51,355 bases of DNA from Bacteriovoracaceae bacterium (lineage in GTDB: Bacteria; Bdellovibrionota; Bacteriovoracia; Bacteriovoracales; Bacteriovoracaceae), in the NCBI GenBank assembly GCA_003245675.1, contig QKCN01000036.1, positions 1 through 51,355 of the forward strand. The letters run 5' to 3'. The position numbers were made by a program, and so were the translations under genes. Of the stretch, positions 1 to 8,590 are shown piece by piece. The notes under the pieces are model-generated. The model had not been told where the DNA came from. It saw only the letters and a list, made by a program, of their open reading frames with translations, and searched no databases. Numbering within the stretch: the stretch's first letter is position 1; each line of letters begins with the position of its first letter.

Positions 1-1439
1 GGATTATCGACCACAATAAATTAGAAGAACATTTAGGAACTGATGCAGACTTAGAACAGTTTAATAAAAAGAGAAAGGAATTAGGATTAGGGTATTTTGC
101 AGATATCGTCCTTAATCATGTCGATTGGGATCATCCTTGGACTAAAGAAAGACAGGATTATTTTCACAAAGAAGGCGATATCAAAGACTGGAATGATCCC
201 CTTCAAGTTGAAAATGGGAAAGTCACAGGACTTCCTGACTTAGACCAAGACCATCCTGAGGTTTTCAAAAAACTCATGGACTATACCAAAGACTGGATCG
301 ATCGCACCCAAGCGAGCAGTATTCGTTTAGATGCGGTTAAGCATATTGGCCATAAATTTTGGAAAAAATTTATTCAAGAAATAAAGAAATTTACGGGGAA
401 GAAAAAGGATTTTCTCTTTTTGGGAGAATTTTTGCATGGAGATCCTTTGCAATATCGGCCCTATATCGAAGACGGGTTTAATGCTTTCTTTGATTACCCG
501 CTTTACTACGGAATCCGCGATGCCTTTGTTTGGAAGAAGTCGCTGCTTTCTTTGGCGGCCAGAATTCAACAGCGAGAAGATATTTTTCCCGATAAAATTC
601 ATCTGCTCACATTTTTAGAAAATCACGATATGCCTCGTTTTATTGATTTAAGCGATAATATTTCAGTGACTGATCTCAAGCAGGCTTTTGCATTTATGAT
701 GACTCAACGAGGTATCCCCATGATTTATTATGGAATGGAGAATCTGGCACGAGGAAAGACGGGAGAAGAGGGAAGAGTTGATTTTGACTGGAGCTTTCTC
801 CCTGGCAAGCGCTTGGTCAAAAAAATGATCAGTTTACGAAAAGATCATATTTCCTTTCGCCGAGGCACTGTTGATGAATTAGAGGTGCGAGATGACCTTT
901 ATATTTATCGCCGCGTTCATTCTTTAGAAGAAAGTATTGTTGTTATTCACCGAGGTGATGAGGCGAAAGATTATATTTTTGAGCTTCCCGACAAAGATCT
1001 TTTTAAAGGCGAAAAATCGCTGGAAAACTTATTAGATGTGCGCCGTTTTCAAATTCGAAATGGACGCGCGCTACTGCATATGGATCCTCATGATCTGATG
1101 ATTTTCTCTCATGCGCGCAAAAATGTTCTTGCGAAAACAATTGCTCAAGAGAAAAGACGTCTTTGGAAAGTGAAGCTAAAATTAACTTCTGCACTTGAAA
1201 AAGAAGATGAAGTTTTTGCGGTAGGAAGTAATGCCGCACTTGGCACTTGGGATACTTTAGCCGCGGCTGGTCCTTTTAAAGATGGAACTCTTTCCGTGCT
1301 TATGCCCTATAAAGCAGTTGCTGAATTTAAGCTTATCCGAAAAAAAGAAGATGGCAGCATTATTTGGGAAAATGGGGATAATAGAGGTGTTTTTGTGAAC
1401 CAAAAAAACAAAGAAATTTATTTAACTCCTCGTTTTTGA
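1..1439 (+). CDS. GH13 alpha-amylase-family enzyme with C-terminal CBM20 domain (5' partial)
   Basis: The frame is open from base 3, so the N-terminus lies outside the window. The four GH13 conserved regions are visible in order: DIVLNHV (about bases 102-122), RLDAVKH with the nucleophile Asp at 330-332, FLGEF with the acid/base Glu at 426-428, and FLENHD at about 612-629. GH13 enzymes cleave or transfer alpha-glucosidic bonds. The last 100 or so residues look like a CBM20 starch-binding domain: VFAVGSNAALGTWD, then EFKLIRKK, then IIWENGDNRG. Catalytic barrel plus CBM20 suggests a maltodextrin- or starch-active enzyme. Exact specificity and export cannot be judged without the N-terminus. No linked sugar-transport genes are visible downstream. 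Confidence 0.9.
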   Translation, partial: IIDHNKLEEHLGTDADLEQFNKKRKELGLGYFADIVLNHVDWDHPWTKERQDYFHKEGDIKDWNDPLQVENGKVTGLPDLDQDHPEVFKKLMDYTKDWIDRTQASSIRLDAVKHIGHKFWKKFIQEIKKFTGKKKDFLFLGEFLHGDPLQYRPYIEDGFNAFFDYPLYYGIRDAFVWKKSLLSLAARIQQREDIFPDKIHLLTFLENHDMPRFIDLSDNISVTDLKQAFAFMMTQRGIPMIYYGMENLARGKTGEEGRVDFDWSFLPGKRLVKKMISLRKDHISFRRGTVDELEVRDDLYIYRRVHSLEESIVVIHRGDEAKDYIFELPDKDLFKGEKSLENLLDVRRFQIRNGRALLHMDPHDLMIFSHARKNVLAKTIAQEKRRLWKVKLKLTSALEKEDEVFAVGSNAALGTWDTLAAAGPFKDGTLSVLMPYKAVAEFKLIRKKEDGSIIWENGDNRGVFVNQKNKEIYLTPRF

Positions 1440-1540
1440 GCAAGATATTGTCTCTTTTTTAGACACTGTTCCACTCTTTTGACGGTTTATATGTAAATTA
1501 TGGCCAATTTTTTGGCCTTGGGTTTGCACATATACGAGGC

Positions 1541-2239
1541 ATGAAATACAAAATCATTTTGACACTCCTTTTATTGTTTGTTTTCTCATTGAGCTCGGCA
1601 ATGGCCCAATATATGCAGCCTAACGTGCTCCCAACCACCGAAGAAGATTTGGAAAAATTAGGTGGGGCATCTTCCGTTAGAGAGCTTTGCGATATCTGGG
1701 AAAGAGATAATGATCAGGAAATTAAAATGCAAAGCGCCAATTTTCAGATGCTCGCTAAATCGCAAGAGACAAGCGAAAGCTTAAAGCTATCCTTGCAAGA
1801 CGTTGGGGATGGCGATTCGCTTATTTCAATGGATGGTGAGAATTTAAAAGTGCGCTTTTTTTACCTTCCCAATAAAGGCGACGGCGTTTCTAAAAAATCT
1901 TTTGCCGGCGGAGATATTGATTATGGCAATCTTCAAGTGCGCGGGAAAGTGGAACTTGATAATACGAGTGGAACTGACACTTATTATGTTGTTCAGCATT
2001 TCCAAACATACCATCTGATTTCTTTAGATTCTCAAAACTATCACATGTCTTGGGGCGCCGGCCAATTCTTACGTCTTAGCAATGAAGAACTAGATGTTGC
2101 ACCTGCAGCGATTGGCTTCAATTTACAAAAGAAAAACGGGAGATTCAGCTTTTCAGTCATGTCTGGCTTAACCGCACTAGACGGTGACTTTGGAAGCTTT
2201 AAGCCGGAAACTCACTTTAGTATAAAATTCAACCTTTAG
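1541..2239 (+). CDS. Secreted protein of unknown function
   Basis: A 232-residue protein with a clear Sec signal peptide: Lys at the start, a Leu/Phe-rich core at residues 5-18, and a probable cleavage site after AMA at about residue 22. I do not recognise the mature part. It contains alternating polar and hydrophobic stretches and ends in a strand-like HFSIKFNL, so a beta-rich periplasmic or outer-membrane-associated protein is possible. No catalytic motif is visible. It stands alone on the plus strand, and its TAG stop overlaps the stop of the convergent Nfu gene by four bases. A weak GAGG-type ribosome site lies just before the ATG. Confidence 0.75.
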   Translation: MKYKIILTLLLLFVFSLSSAMAQYMQPNVLPTTEEDLEKLGGASSVRELCDIWERDNDQEIKMQSANFQMLAKSQETSESLKLSLQDVGDGDSLISMDGENLKVRFFYLPNKGDGVSKKSFAGGDIDYGNLQVRGKVELDNTSGTDTYYVVQHFQTYHLISLDSQNYHMSWGAGQFLRLSNEELDVAPAAIGFNLQKKNGRFSFSVMSGLTALDGDFGSFKPETHFSIKFNL

Positions 2240-2763
2240 ACAATTTCGACTCTTATATTCGGATTGAATTTTTCCTTTAAGACTGATGTTATGGCATCAA
2301 GAGTTCCAGTCAGAGCACTAGGGCAAGAACCACAGGCACCTAAAAACTCAATCATCAGAGTATTGTTGCGGTAGCTAAGGCACTTTATGTCACCACCATC
2401 GGCCTTTAAAAAAGGGCGAATGTGTTCGTCGACAATTAATTCAACTTCTTTTAGTTCTTCTGGCCCTTTGAGATGTGATGTTTTTTGGGAAAAAAGAGGG
2501 CAGTGTTCTTCTAGTTTTTGGCTGAGAACATTGAGGACTTCAGGTTCTAGTTTGTCCCAAAGGTCCGCTGACTCAAGCCCAATAGTCACAAAGTTTTTTC
2601 CATAGAACTGGTAATTTATTTGTGCAATCGAAAATAATTCATGAGCGAGAAGATTATTTTTAGTCTCTGACTTATTGTAGTAGCGGATAGGTTCACCAAG
2701 ATTGACCTCTTTATCAAGAATAAATTTTCGAGCAACGGGATTTGGTGTCTTTCTAACTTTCAT
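2236..2763 (-). CDS. Nfu-type iron-sulfur cluster scaffold/carrier protein
   Basis: A 175-residue protein with two recognisable parts. The N-terminal Nfu_N domain begins with TPNPVARKFI. The C-terminal NifU-like domain (about residues 105-175) contains FLKADGGDI and the cluster-binding CxxC motif CGSC at residues 144-147. Nfu proteins accept or carry Fe-S clusters and pass them to target enzymes. It is the last gene of the leftward suf operon, 15 bases after sufS, with an AAGAGGA ribosome site. No SufU or SufE gene is seen, so this is the only carrier-type protein in the operon. Confidence 0.9.
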   Translation of the reverse strand: MKVRKTPNPVARKFILDKEVNLGEPIRYYNKSETKNNLLAHELFSIAQINYQFYGKNFVTIGLESADLWDKLEPEVLNVLSQKLEEHCPLFSQKTSHLKGPEELKEVELIVDEHIRPFLKADGGDIKCLSYRNNTLMIEFLGACGSCPSALTGTLDAITSVLKEKFNPNIRVEIV

Positions 2764-2778
2764 AGTGTCCTCTTGGAT

Positions 2779-3993
2779 TTAGGTAAAAGTATTAATGATC
2801 TTGAGTAAAGCTTCTTCAAATTTTTCAATCTCTTCGATCCGATTGTAGATACTAAGAGATGCGCGCACCATTGCCGATGTTCCGAAAAACTTCATCAGAG
2901 GCTGGGCGCAGTGATGGCCCGTTCTTACTGCAATGCCGGATTCATTGAGAAATGTCCCAACATCATGAGCATGAAGACCTTCGATATTAAAAGGGATTGT
3001 AGCAATGCGATGGGCCGGTGAACCATACACTGTAATTTTAGGGGAAATGCTTAAAGCTTGAGCCAGACGCTTCCCTAGAAGTTCGTAATGAGCCTCTAAA
3101 TCTTCCCAACTATAGCGCGAAAGGTAGCTGAGTGATTCATAAAAGGCAATAACTCCTTCAATATGAGGCGTGCCTGCCTCAAACTTATGTGGGAGCATAT
3201 TAAAAGTTGTCCCTGCTTCAAGGTCTACGGAATCAATCATGCTGCCACCACCTTGATAAGGAGGCATTTGATCTAAGAGTTTTTCTTTGCCATAAAGAAC
3301 CCCTACGCCAGTTGGGCCAAATATTTTATGGGCCGAAAAGACAAGAAAATCACAATCGAGATTTTGTACATCGATTGGAAGATGGGCCATCGCTTGAGCT
3401 GCATCAAGCAAGAAAAGAGCGCCTTTTTGATGAGCAAAATCAATAAACTGCTGTATGGGGTTAATTGTGCCCAAAACATTTGAAATATAGGTTAAAGACA
3501 CAAGACGAGTTCGGGGAGTAAAGAGCGTCTGATAGTGATCCCAATCAAGCTCTCCGCAAGGGGTCATCTTTACTGCCTTAACCGTAATTCTTTTTTTCTT
3601 TGCCAGGATTTGCCAAGGAACAATATTAGCATGATGTTCCATTTCGGAGATAATAATCTCATCACCTTCGTTAAGCAGTTCTCCATAAGAATTGGCAACT
3701 AAATTAATTGATTCCGTAGTGCCTTTGGTGAAAATGATTTCTTCAATTTTCGACGCATTGATGAATTCTTTAACTTTTTGGCGTGTTCTTTCAAAATATG
3801 TCGTATTTTGTTCACTGAGATGATAAACCGCACGGTGAATATTCGTCGACTCTTTGCAGTTATACCGATCACAAGCTGCACAGACGGGCGTCGGCTTAAG
3901 CGTTGTGGCAGCATTGTCAAAATAGATAGGCATTACATTAAGCGCAGAAAAATCAAGACGCACGTTCTTAATATCAAAATTTATTTTGCTCAT
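2779..3993 (-). CDS. sufS: SufS cysteine desulfurase
   Basis: A PLP-dependent class V aminotransferase-fold enzyme that takes sulfur from cysteine for Fe-S cluster assembly. The 404-residue length fits the family. The motif SAHKIFGPTGVG carries the PLP lysine, Lys223. RTGHHCAQP carries the active-site Cys362 that forms the persulfide. The substrate motifs SEMEHHAN and LDAAQ are present. Its ATG overlaps the TGA of sufD by four bases (ATGA), so translation is probably coupled, and AGGAG lies five bases upstream. A partner that accepts the persulfide (SufE or SufU) is not present in this operon and may be elsewhere in the genome. Confidence 0.96.
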   Translation of the reverse strand: MSKINFDIKNVRLDFSALNVMPIYFDNAATTLKPTPVCAACDRYNCKESTNIHRAVYHLSEQNTTYFERTRQKVKEFINASKIEEIIFTKGTTESINLVANSYGELLNEGDEIIISEMEHHANIVPWQILAKKKRITVKAVKMTPCGELDWDHYQTLFTPRTRLVSLTYISNVLGTINPIQQFIDFAHQKGALFLLDAAQAMAHLPIDVQNLDCDFLVFSAHKIFGPTGVGVLYGKEKLLDQMPPYQGGGSMIDSVDLEAGTTFNMLPHKFEAGTPHIEGVIAFYESLSYLSRYSWEDLEAHYELLGKRLAQALSISPKITVYGSPAHRIATIPFNIEGLHAHDVGTFLNESGIAVRTGHHCAQPLMKFFGTSAMVRASLSIYNRIEEIEKFEEALLKIINTFT

Positions 3994-5363
3994 GCTCGCT
4001 CCTGATCGCCAATGATTTTACGAGTACAGTTTGCAACTTTTTTGACAAGTATGTGATTGAGTTTGTGGCGAATTTTATCGTTGTCTATCTTTAAGATAAG
4101 ATCATAAGCAAAGGCGTTGGTTAGCATTTCCCGTGCGCGTTCTGCATTTATGCCACGACTTTGAAAATAGAAAAGCTCTTCATCAGAAAGCTGACCAATA
4201 GTCGCTCCATGATTGGCCTTAACGTCGTCAATTGTAATTTCAAGCTGAGGCTGCGTATGAACCTGCGCCTTTTTTGAGAGCAGAAGGTTCTTATTCAACT
4301 GATTAGTCGTCGCTCCTTTAGCCTCTGGAGATAAAAGAATATGGCCTTGAAATACTCCATGTGAAACGTCATTGAGAATGCTTTTGCTGACTTGCTCACT
4401 ATGGGTATTGGGGGCAAGGTGAAGAATAGAAGAGTAATTATCACTCTGCTGGTCATTTTTAAGGGCACAGAGGGAATTGCAGATGCAATGCGCCTCTTCT
4501 TCTTCTAGTGAAATATTGACTTGATTGCGTGAATATTTTGATCCCTCAGAAAAAATAAAGGATGTATAGCGAGCATTTCTTTTAAGACGTGCATCCAAAG
4601 TCGCAAAGTGCATGCCGTGATAGGGAAGCATTTGAGTAATTGAGTGGCCTAGACGACTGCCTTCAGCTTGAAAGATTTGCGTATGGCATAGACTTAAACT
4701 GTCTCCTTCATAGAAACCTAAGTGGTGCTCTAAAATGCTTACCCTCGCATTTTCTTCTAATACGATGGTGTTTTTAAGAGGAGCAATTTTTTTGTTCATG
4801 GCGTGAGACTGCAAATAGACGAGGTGAAGGCTATCATCTAAGTGAGCATTCTTTTTTACGCGCATAAGTAGACCATTAAAAAAATACATATCATTGATGT
4901 GATTTTGAAAATTGCGCTCTTTTTGAAGAACTTTGCGAGTCATTGGATCTTTAATTTCTACTTCGTTTTGGAAATATTCAGTCCAAGGAGCAAAATCGCC
5001 GTTGGAAATAGCGGCCGAGAGAGTATTAATTTCAATTTTGTCTTTAATGCGTTGAATTTTGGAAAGTTCAGATGAAAGCCTTCCATCGACAAAAACAATA
5101 ACTTGCGATTCCCCTTTAATTAATTCGTAGAGTTTTTTGATTTCTTCAGAATTGAGACTGCTCTCTTTAGCACATTCCTCAGTATGAATGTCCCATTCTT
5201 TTTCAAAGAATCCTTTGAAATCGGTAAAACGAAAATTTTCAGTTTTATGGTGGGGAAGTCCAAACTGCTGTAGTTGTGAATAAGCCCTCTCCTGAAGCTT
5301 GGAAATAATCGGCTCTTCAAAAGTTGGTTTATAATTTTCTTTTGCGATTGCTGTAATATTCAT
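3990..5363 (-). CDS. sufD: SufD, Fe-S cluster assembly scaffold subunit
   Basis: A 457-residue SufB/SufD-family beta-helix protein. The conserved C-terminal block is clear: KANHGATIGQL with His385 (the equivalent of the functionally important SufD histidine), followed by FYFQSRGINAERAREML. SufD forms the SufBC2D scaffold with SufB and SufC and helps iron entry or cluster assembly. The N-terminal 130 residues diverge, as is usual for the family. It lies directly after sufC with an eight-base gap and an AGGAAG ribosome site. Confidence 0.94.
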   Translation of the reverse strand: MNITAIAKENYKPTFEEPIISKLQERAYSQLQQFGLPHHKTENFRFTDFKGFFEKEWDIHTEECAKESSLNSEEIKKLYELIKGESQVIVFVDGRLSSELSKIQRIKDKIEINTLSAAISNGDFAPWTEYFQNEVEIKDPMTRKVLQKERNFQNHINDMYFFNGLLMRVKKNAHLDDSLHLVYLQSHAMNKKIAPLKNTIVLEENARVSILEHHLGFYEGDSLSLCHTQIFQAEGSRLGHSITQMLPYHGMHFATLDARLKRNARYTSFIFSEGSKYSRNQVNISLEEEEAHCICNSLCALKNDQQSDNYSSILHLAPNTHSEQVSKSILNDVSHGVFQGHILLSPEAKGATTNQLNKNLLLSKKAQVHTQPQLEITIDDVKANHGATIGQLSDEELFYFQSRGINAERAREMLTNAFAYDLILKIDNDKIRHKLNHILVKKVANCTRKIIGDQERA

Positions 5364-5371
5364 ATCACTTC

Positions 5372-6130
5372 CTAAAGCTCATTAATCAACCAATCGTATC
5401 CCTCTTTTTCCAAACGCAAGGCCAATTCTTTGCCTCCCGTTTTGATAATTTTCCCTTGGTACAAAACATGAATGTAGTCGGGCACAATATAATCAAGTAG
5501 GCGTTGGTAGTGAGTCACCAAGATCACGGCATTGTCTTTACTTTTTAGAGCATTCACTCCTTCTGAAACAATTCTTAGTGCATCGATGTCTAAGCCTGAG
5601 TCGGTTTCGTCGAGAAGGGCCAAGCGAGGGTTTAATACGGCCATCTGAAGAATTTCATTTTTCTTCTTTTCGCCTCCAGAGAAGCCCTCATTGACTGCGC
5701 GTTCTAGGAAACTGCTATTCATTTTCAATTTCTCTAAAAAGGGATTTAGGAAGTGACGAAATTCTTCTTCACTAAGAGTTGGTGCACCATTAGAGCGACA
5801 AACCTCATTATGAGACTCATGCAAAAAGGTTAAATTTGTTACACCAGGGACTTCAATAGGATATTGGAAACCAAGAAAGATTCCAAGTTTTGCTCTTGCA
5901 TCTGGATCAAAATCCAAGATACTTTCCATTCCATTATCTGTTTCAAAAATAACATCACCTTGAGTCGCCTCAAAGGCTGGATGACCAGCAATAACTTTGG
6001 AAAGTGTACTTTTCCCTGAACCGTTGGGTCCCATAATGGCATGGACTTCTCCGGCCTTAACAGTAATGTTAATTCCTTTTAAAACTTCTTTGTCAGCAAC
6101 AACTGCGTGTAAATTTTTAACTTCTAACAT
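5372..6130 (-). CDS. sufC: SufC, Fe-S assembly ABC-type ATPase
   Basis: A 252-residue ABC ATPase. Walker A is GPNGSGKST at residues 34-42, the signature is FSGGEKKK at 150-157, Walker B is LALLDE at 170-175, and the switch His207 is present. The FSGGEKKKNEILQMA form of the signature is typical of SufC. It powers the SufBC2D scaffold in the cytoplasm. An in-frame TTG at 6142 would add four residues. The ATG at 6130 is preferred because GAGGG sits about six bases before it and SufC proteins usually begin MLEVKNLH. The gene starts 12 bases after the sufB stop. Confidence 0.96.
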   Translation of the reverse strand: MLEVKNLHAVVADKEVLKGINITVKAGEVHAIMGPNGSGKSTLSKVIAGHPAFEATQGDVIFETDNGMESILDFDPDARAKLGIFLGFQYPIEVPGVTNLTFLHESHNEVCRSNGAPTLSEEEFRHFLNPFLEKLKMNSSFLERAVNEGFSGGEKKKNEILQMAVLNPRLALLDETDSGLDIDALRIVSEGVNALKSKDNAVILVTHYQRLLDYIVPDYIHVLYQGKIIKTGGKELALRLEKEGYDWLINEL

Positions 6131-6142
6131 GGTATCCCTCAA

Positions 6143-7591
6143 TTATCCTACAGAGTTTTCTAATCTCATTTCAATTAACTTAACTGCCTCAACGGCAAAT
6201 TCTAGAGGCAGCTTTTTAAACACATCTTTACAGAATCCATTGACAATCATGGATATGGCTTTTTCTCTTTCAATGCCGCGAGACTCGAGATAAAAAAGCT
6301 GATCCGCACTGATGCGAGAAGTAGAGGCTTCGTGTTCCACCACGGCCGTATCATTCTGAACGTCAATATAAGGAAAAGTATTGGCCCGGCATTTTTCCCC
6401 AATGAGCATGGAGTCACATTGAGAATAATTTCTTGCTCCAGTTGCAGAAGAGGCAACCTTTACAAGTCCGCGATAGGAACTAGAGGAGTTTTGGGCCGAG
6501 ATCCCTTTTGAAATAATTGTGCTTTTAGTGTTTTTCCCGATATGCACCATTTTTGTTCCAGTATCGGCTTGCATATAGTTGTTGGTCAGAGCAACTGAGT
6601 AGAAAAATCCTTCCGAATCATCGCCCACGAGAAGGCATGAAGGATATTTCCAAGTATGAGATGATCCTGCTTCGACTTGGGTCCAAGAAATCCGAGAGCG
6701 CTTTCCAAGACATTTTCCTCTTTTGGTTACAAAGTTAAAAATCCCACCACGCCCTTGCTCATCTCCAGCATACCAGTTTTGCACAGTGGAATATTTAATC
6801 TCAGCATCGTCCAATGCGACAAGCTCCACAATTGCAGCATGCAGTTGATTTTGATCGCGTTCAGGGGCCGTACAGCCTTCTAAATAATTCACTGAACTTT
6901 CTTCATCGGCAATGATGAGTGTTCTTTCAAATTGTCCTGTATCTTTAGCGTTAATGCGAAAATAGGTCGAAAGATCAATAGGGCACTTGACTCCTTTAGG
7001 GATATAAATAAAGGAACCATCAGAGAATACTGCGGTGTTAAGTGCCGCATAAAAATTGCTAGTATAGGGGACGACTGAGCCCAAATATTTTTGGAGAATT
7101 TCTGGACATTTATGAGTTGCTTCTGAAATGGAGCAAAAGATAATGCCATATTTTTCTTCTAATTCTTTTTGGTGAGTTGTGGCAACAGAGACGGAATCAA
7201 AAACAGCATCGACGGCCACACTGGCCAAGCGATTTTCTTCCTGAATAGGAATCCCCAGCTTTTCAAAAGTCTCCAAAAGTTCAGGGTCGATCGCAGAGTT
7301 TTGGCTATTGTTTTCCTGAGGAAGATCTTTGGGGGCCGAATAGTAGCGCAAGGCTTGAAAATCAATGGGAGGGATTTGCAGATAGGCCCAATCGGGATGC
7401 TGATCTTGAATTTTTTCCCAATGATAAAAAGCTTTAAGGCGATAATCCAAAAGCCACTCGGGCTCTTTTTTGCGCTTAGAGATTTCGCGCACAATATCGG
7501 CAGTTAGCCCCCGGGGAAAATCTTCTGATTCAATATTTGTTTCAAATCCGTATTTGTAGTTGGATTTATTTTCAGGATCAAACTTGCTCAT
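6143..7591 (-). CDS. sufB: SufB, Fe-S cluster assembly scaffold subunit
   Basis: A 482-residue SufB. Key features are Cys401 in [10 protein letters not shown] (the equivalent of the essential E. coli Cys405), VVEHEAS near residue 420, and the family C-terminal block [15 protein letters not shown]. SufB is the subunit on which the cluster is built within SufBC2D. It is the first suf structural gene, four bases after the Rrf2-type regulator. Its ribosome site GAGGA overlaps the end of the regulator gene, so the two are on one transcript. Confidence 0.97.
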   Translation of the reverse strand: MSKFDPENKSNYKYGFETNIESEDFPRGLTADIVREISKRKKEPEWLLDYRLKAFYHWEKIQDQHPDWAYLQIPPIDFQALRYYSAPKDLPQENNSQNSAIDPELLETFEKLGIPIQEENRLASVAVDAVFDSVSVATTHQKELEEKYGIIFCSISEATHKCPEILQKYLGSVVPYTSNFYAALNTAVFSDGSFIYIPKGVKCPIDLSTYFRINAKDTGQFERTLIIADEESSVNYLEGCTAPERDQNQLHAAIVELVALDDAEIKYSTVQNWYAGDEQGRGGIFNFVTKRGKCLGKRSRISWTQVEAGSSHTWKYPSCLLVGDDSEGFFYSVALTNNYMQADTGTKMVHIGKNTKSTIISKGISAQNSSSSYRGLVKVASSATGARNYSQCDSMLIGEKCRANTFPYIDVQNDTAVVEHEASTSRISADQLFYLESRGIEREKAISMIVNGFCKDVFKKLPLEFAVEAVKLIEMRLENSVG

Positions 7592-7595
7592 GATT

Positions 7596-8042
7596 TTAAT
7601 CCTCTTGAATAGGATGCTCTAAAAAGTATTGCTTGGTGCTCGTTTCTAGAATTTCTTCCATATTGACTCTGTCGAAAAACTCAATAGACATGCGATTAAT
7701 GTTGCGGACAAAGCGGGAGATATTGCAAAAATGGACGTAGTCACAAATATCTTGTTTGGCCGCACAACGATACATAAACTTTTCACCTTCGATAATTTCA
7801 GCAAAACGACTATAGCTAATAGTGCTAAGATCACAATTGAGCACATAGCCTCCTTTAACCCCTTGAATCGATTTCAAAATTCCAGCATTATTCATCGATT
7901 GCATAACCTTTGACGTAGTATCAAAAGGGGTTTTGAGACTCTGACTAAGTTCTCTAGCGGTCGTTGAGATCGTTAAATCGCCATCACACATTGTTTTGAG
8001 AACCATCATTGCATATTCAATTTTGCGACTGATATCAAGCAT
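7596..8042 (-). CDS. Rrf2/IscR-family transcriptional regulator of the suf operon
   Basis: A 148-residue Rrf2 protein with an N-terminal winged helix ([15 protein letters not shown] onwards, then GGYVL wing residues) and three cysteines in the cluster region: Cys93, Cys100 and Cys106. The spacing is C-x6-C-x5-C, close to the C-x5-C-x5-C of IscR, so binding of a [2Fe-2S] cluster is likely. IscR-type proteins report cluster status and control isc/suf genes. The ATG at 8042 has GAAGGAG eight bases upstream. A TTG at 8075 in the same frame is less likely. The gene heads the suf operon and lies next to a dyad at 8065-8089 that could be its own operator. Confidence 0.93.
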   Translation of the reverse strand: MLDISRKIEYAMMVLKTMCDGDLTISTTARELSQSLKTPFDTTSKVMQSMNNAGILKSIQGVKGGYVLNCDLSTISYSRFAEIIEGEKFMYRCAAKQDICDYVHFCNISRFVRNINRMSIEFFDRVNMEEILETSTKQYFLEHPIQED

Positions 8043-8064
8043 GAGCTTTGCTCCTTCAAAAGGG

Positions 8065-8089
8065 AAATAAGTCAAAATAAGACTTACTT
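8065..8089. promoter_or_regulatory. 25-bp dyad, candidate Rrf2 operator of the suf operon
   Basis: Arms AAATAAGTC and GACTTACTT (8 of 9 positions complementary) flank a seven-base AT spacer. The dyad begins directly beside the proposed leftward -10 element at 8089-8094 and covers the expected start point, so a bound protein would block transcription. Autoregulation by the adjacent Rrf2 protein is inference. The arms are related to, but not the same as, the E. coli IscR type 1 site. Confidence 0.45.
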
Positions 8090-8117
8090 AAATACTCTTT
8101 TTGCTTGGGAATTTCAA
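8089..8117 (-). promoter_or_regulatory. Candidate sigma-70 promoter of the suf operon
   Basis: Read on the minus strand, TTGAAA (8117-8112) is a five-of-six match to the -35 element. After exactly 17 bases comes TATTTA (8094-8089), a weak -10. It points at the regulator start at 8042. Only sequence resemblance supports it. Confidence 0.45.
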
Positions 8118-8152
8118 AGGTTTTTTTGGAGGGAAATAAAAAAAGTAAAAAA

Positions 8153-8181
8153 TTGTCCTATTTCCCAATTTTTGTTAATAT
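8153..8181 (+). promoter_or_regulatory. Candidate sigma-70 promoter for the gene at 8212
   Basis: TTGTCC at 8153-8158 and TAATAT at 8176-8181 are separated by 17 bases. The distance from the -10 to the ATG is 30 bases, leaving a very short leader. It is divergent from the suf promoter. Confidence 0.45.
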
Positions 8182-8211
8182 TTACGAAAACATTTAAAAA
8201 GTCAAAGCAAG

Positions 8212-8589
8212 ATGAGTGATATTTTAGAAAAAACTTCTTCCTACTATGTTGTCGCCAAAAATGAAACAAGTGGCACTTGGGAACTCGATTTTAGAAAGAT
8301 TATCTTTTTAGAAATAGACAATGATACCTGCACCATTTCTTTTCCAAAATCAGCCTGTGCCCAAGGACATCTCCTGACTATTTTTATGTCCAAAGACAAG
8401 GATTTATTGACGGAAAGAAAGCTGGCAAAAGGGGCCCTGGCTGGCGTGGTCGCTGTAACTGGCCGAATTATTAGCTTGAATCCTATTAATGACCGCTTTC
8501 ATAAGGCAGAAATTCATTTCACTCAATTTGATTCCAAGGAATGGGAGGCAATTAAGGAACATTACCTGAGCGCTGACCATTCCCAGTAG
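8212..8589 (+). CDS. Small protein of unknown function, possibly PilZ-like fold
   Basis: A 125-residue soluble protein without signal peptide or membrane segment. The C-terminal half (VAVTGRIISLNP, then HKAEIHFTQFDSKEWEAI) resembles the end of PilZ-type barrels, where a strand with a conserved hydrophobic and F is followed by a helix. The c-di-GMP motifs RxxxR and DxSxxG are not visible, so if it is PilZ-like it is unlikely to bind the ligand in the usual way. It is divergent from the suf operon and ends one base before the convergent protease-like gene. Confidence 0.6.
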   Translation: MSDILEKTSSYYVVAKNETSGTWELDFRKIIFLEIDNDTCTISFPKSACAQGHLLTIFMSKDKDLLTERKLAKGALAGVVAVTGRIISLNPINDRFHKAEIHFTQFDSKEWEAIKEHYLSADHSQ

Positions 8590-8590
8590 A

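Noticed and set aside
1502..1517. GGCCAA/TTGGCC hairpin after the amylase gene as a terminator
   Set aside because: Six-base stem with no clear T-run after it; may be chance in AT-rich sequence.
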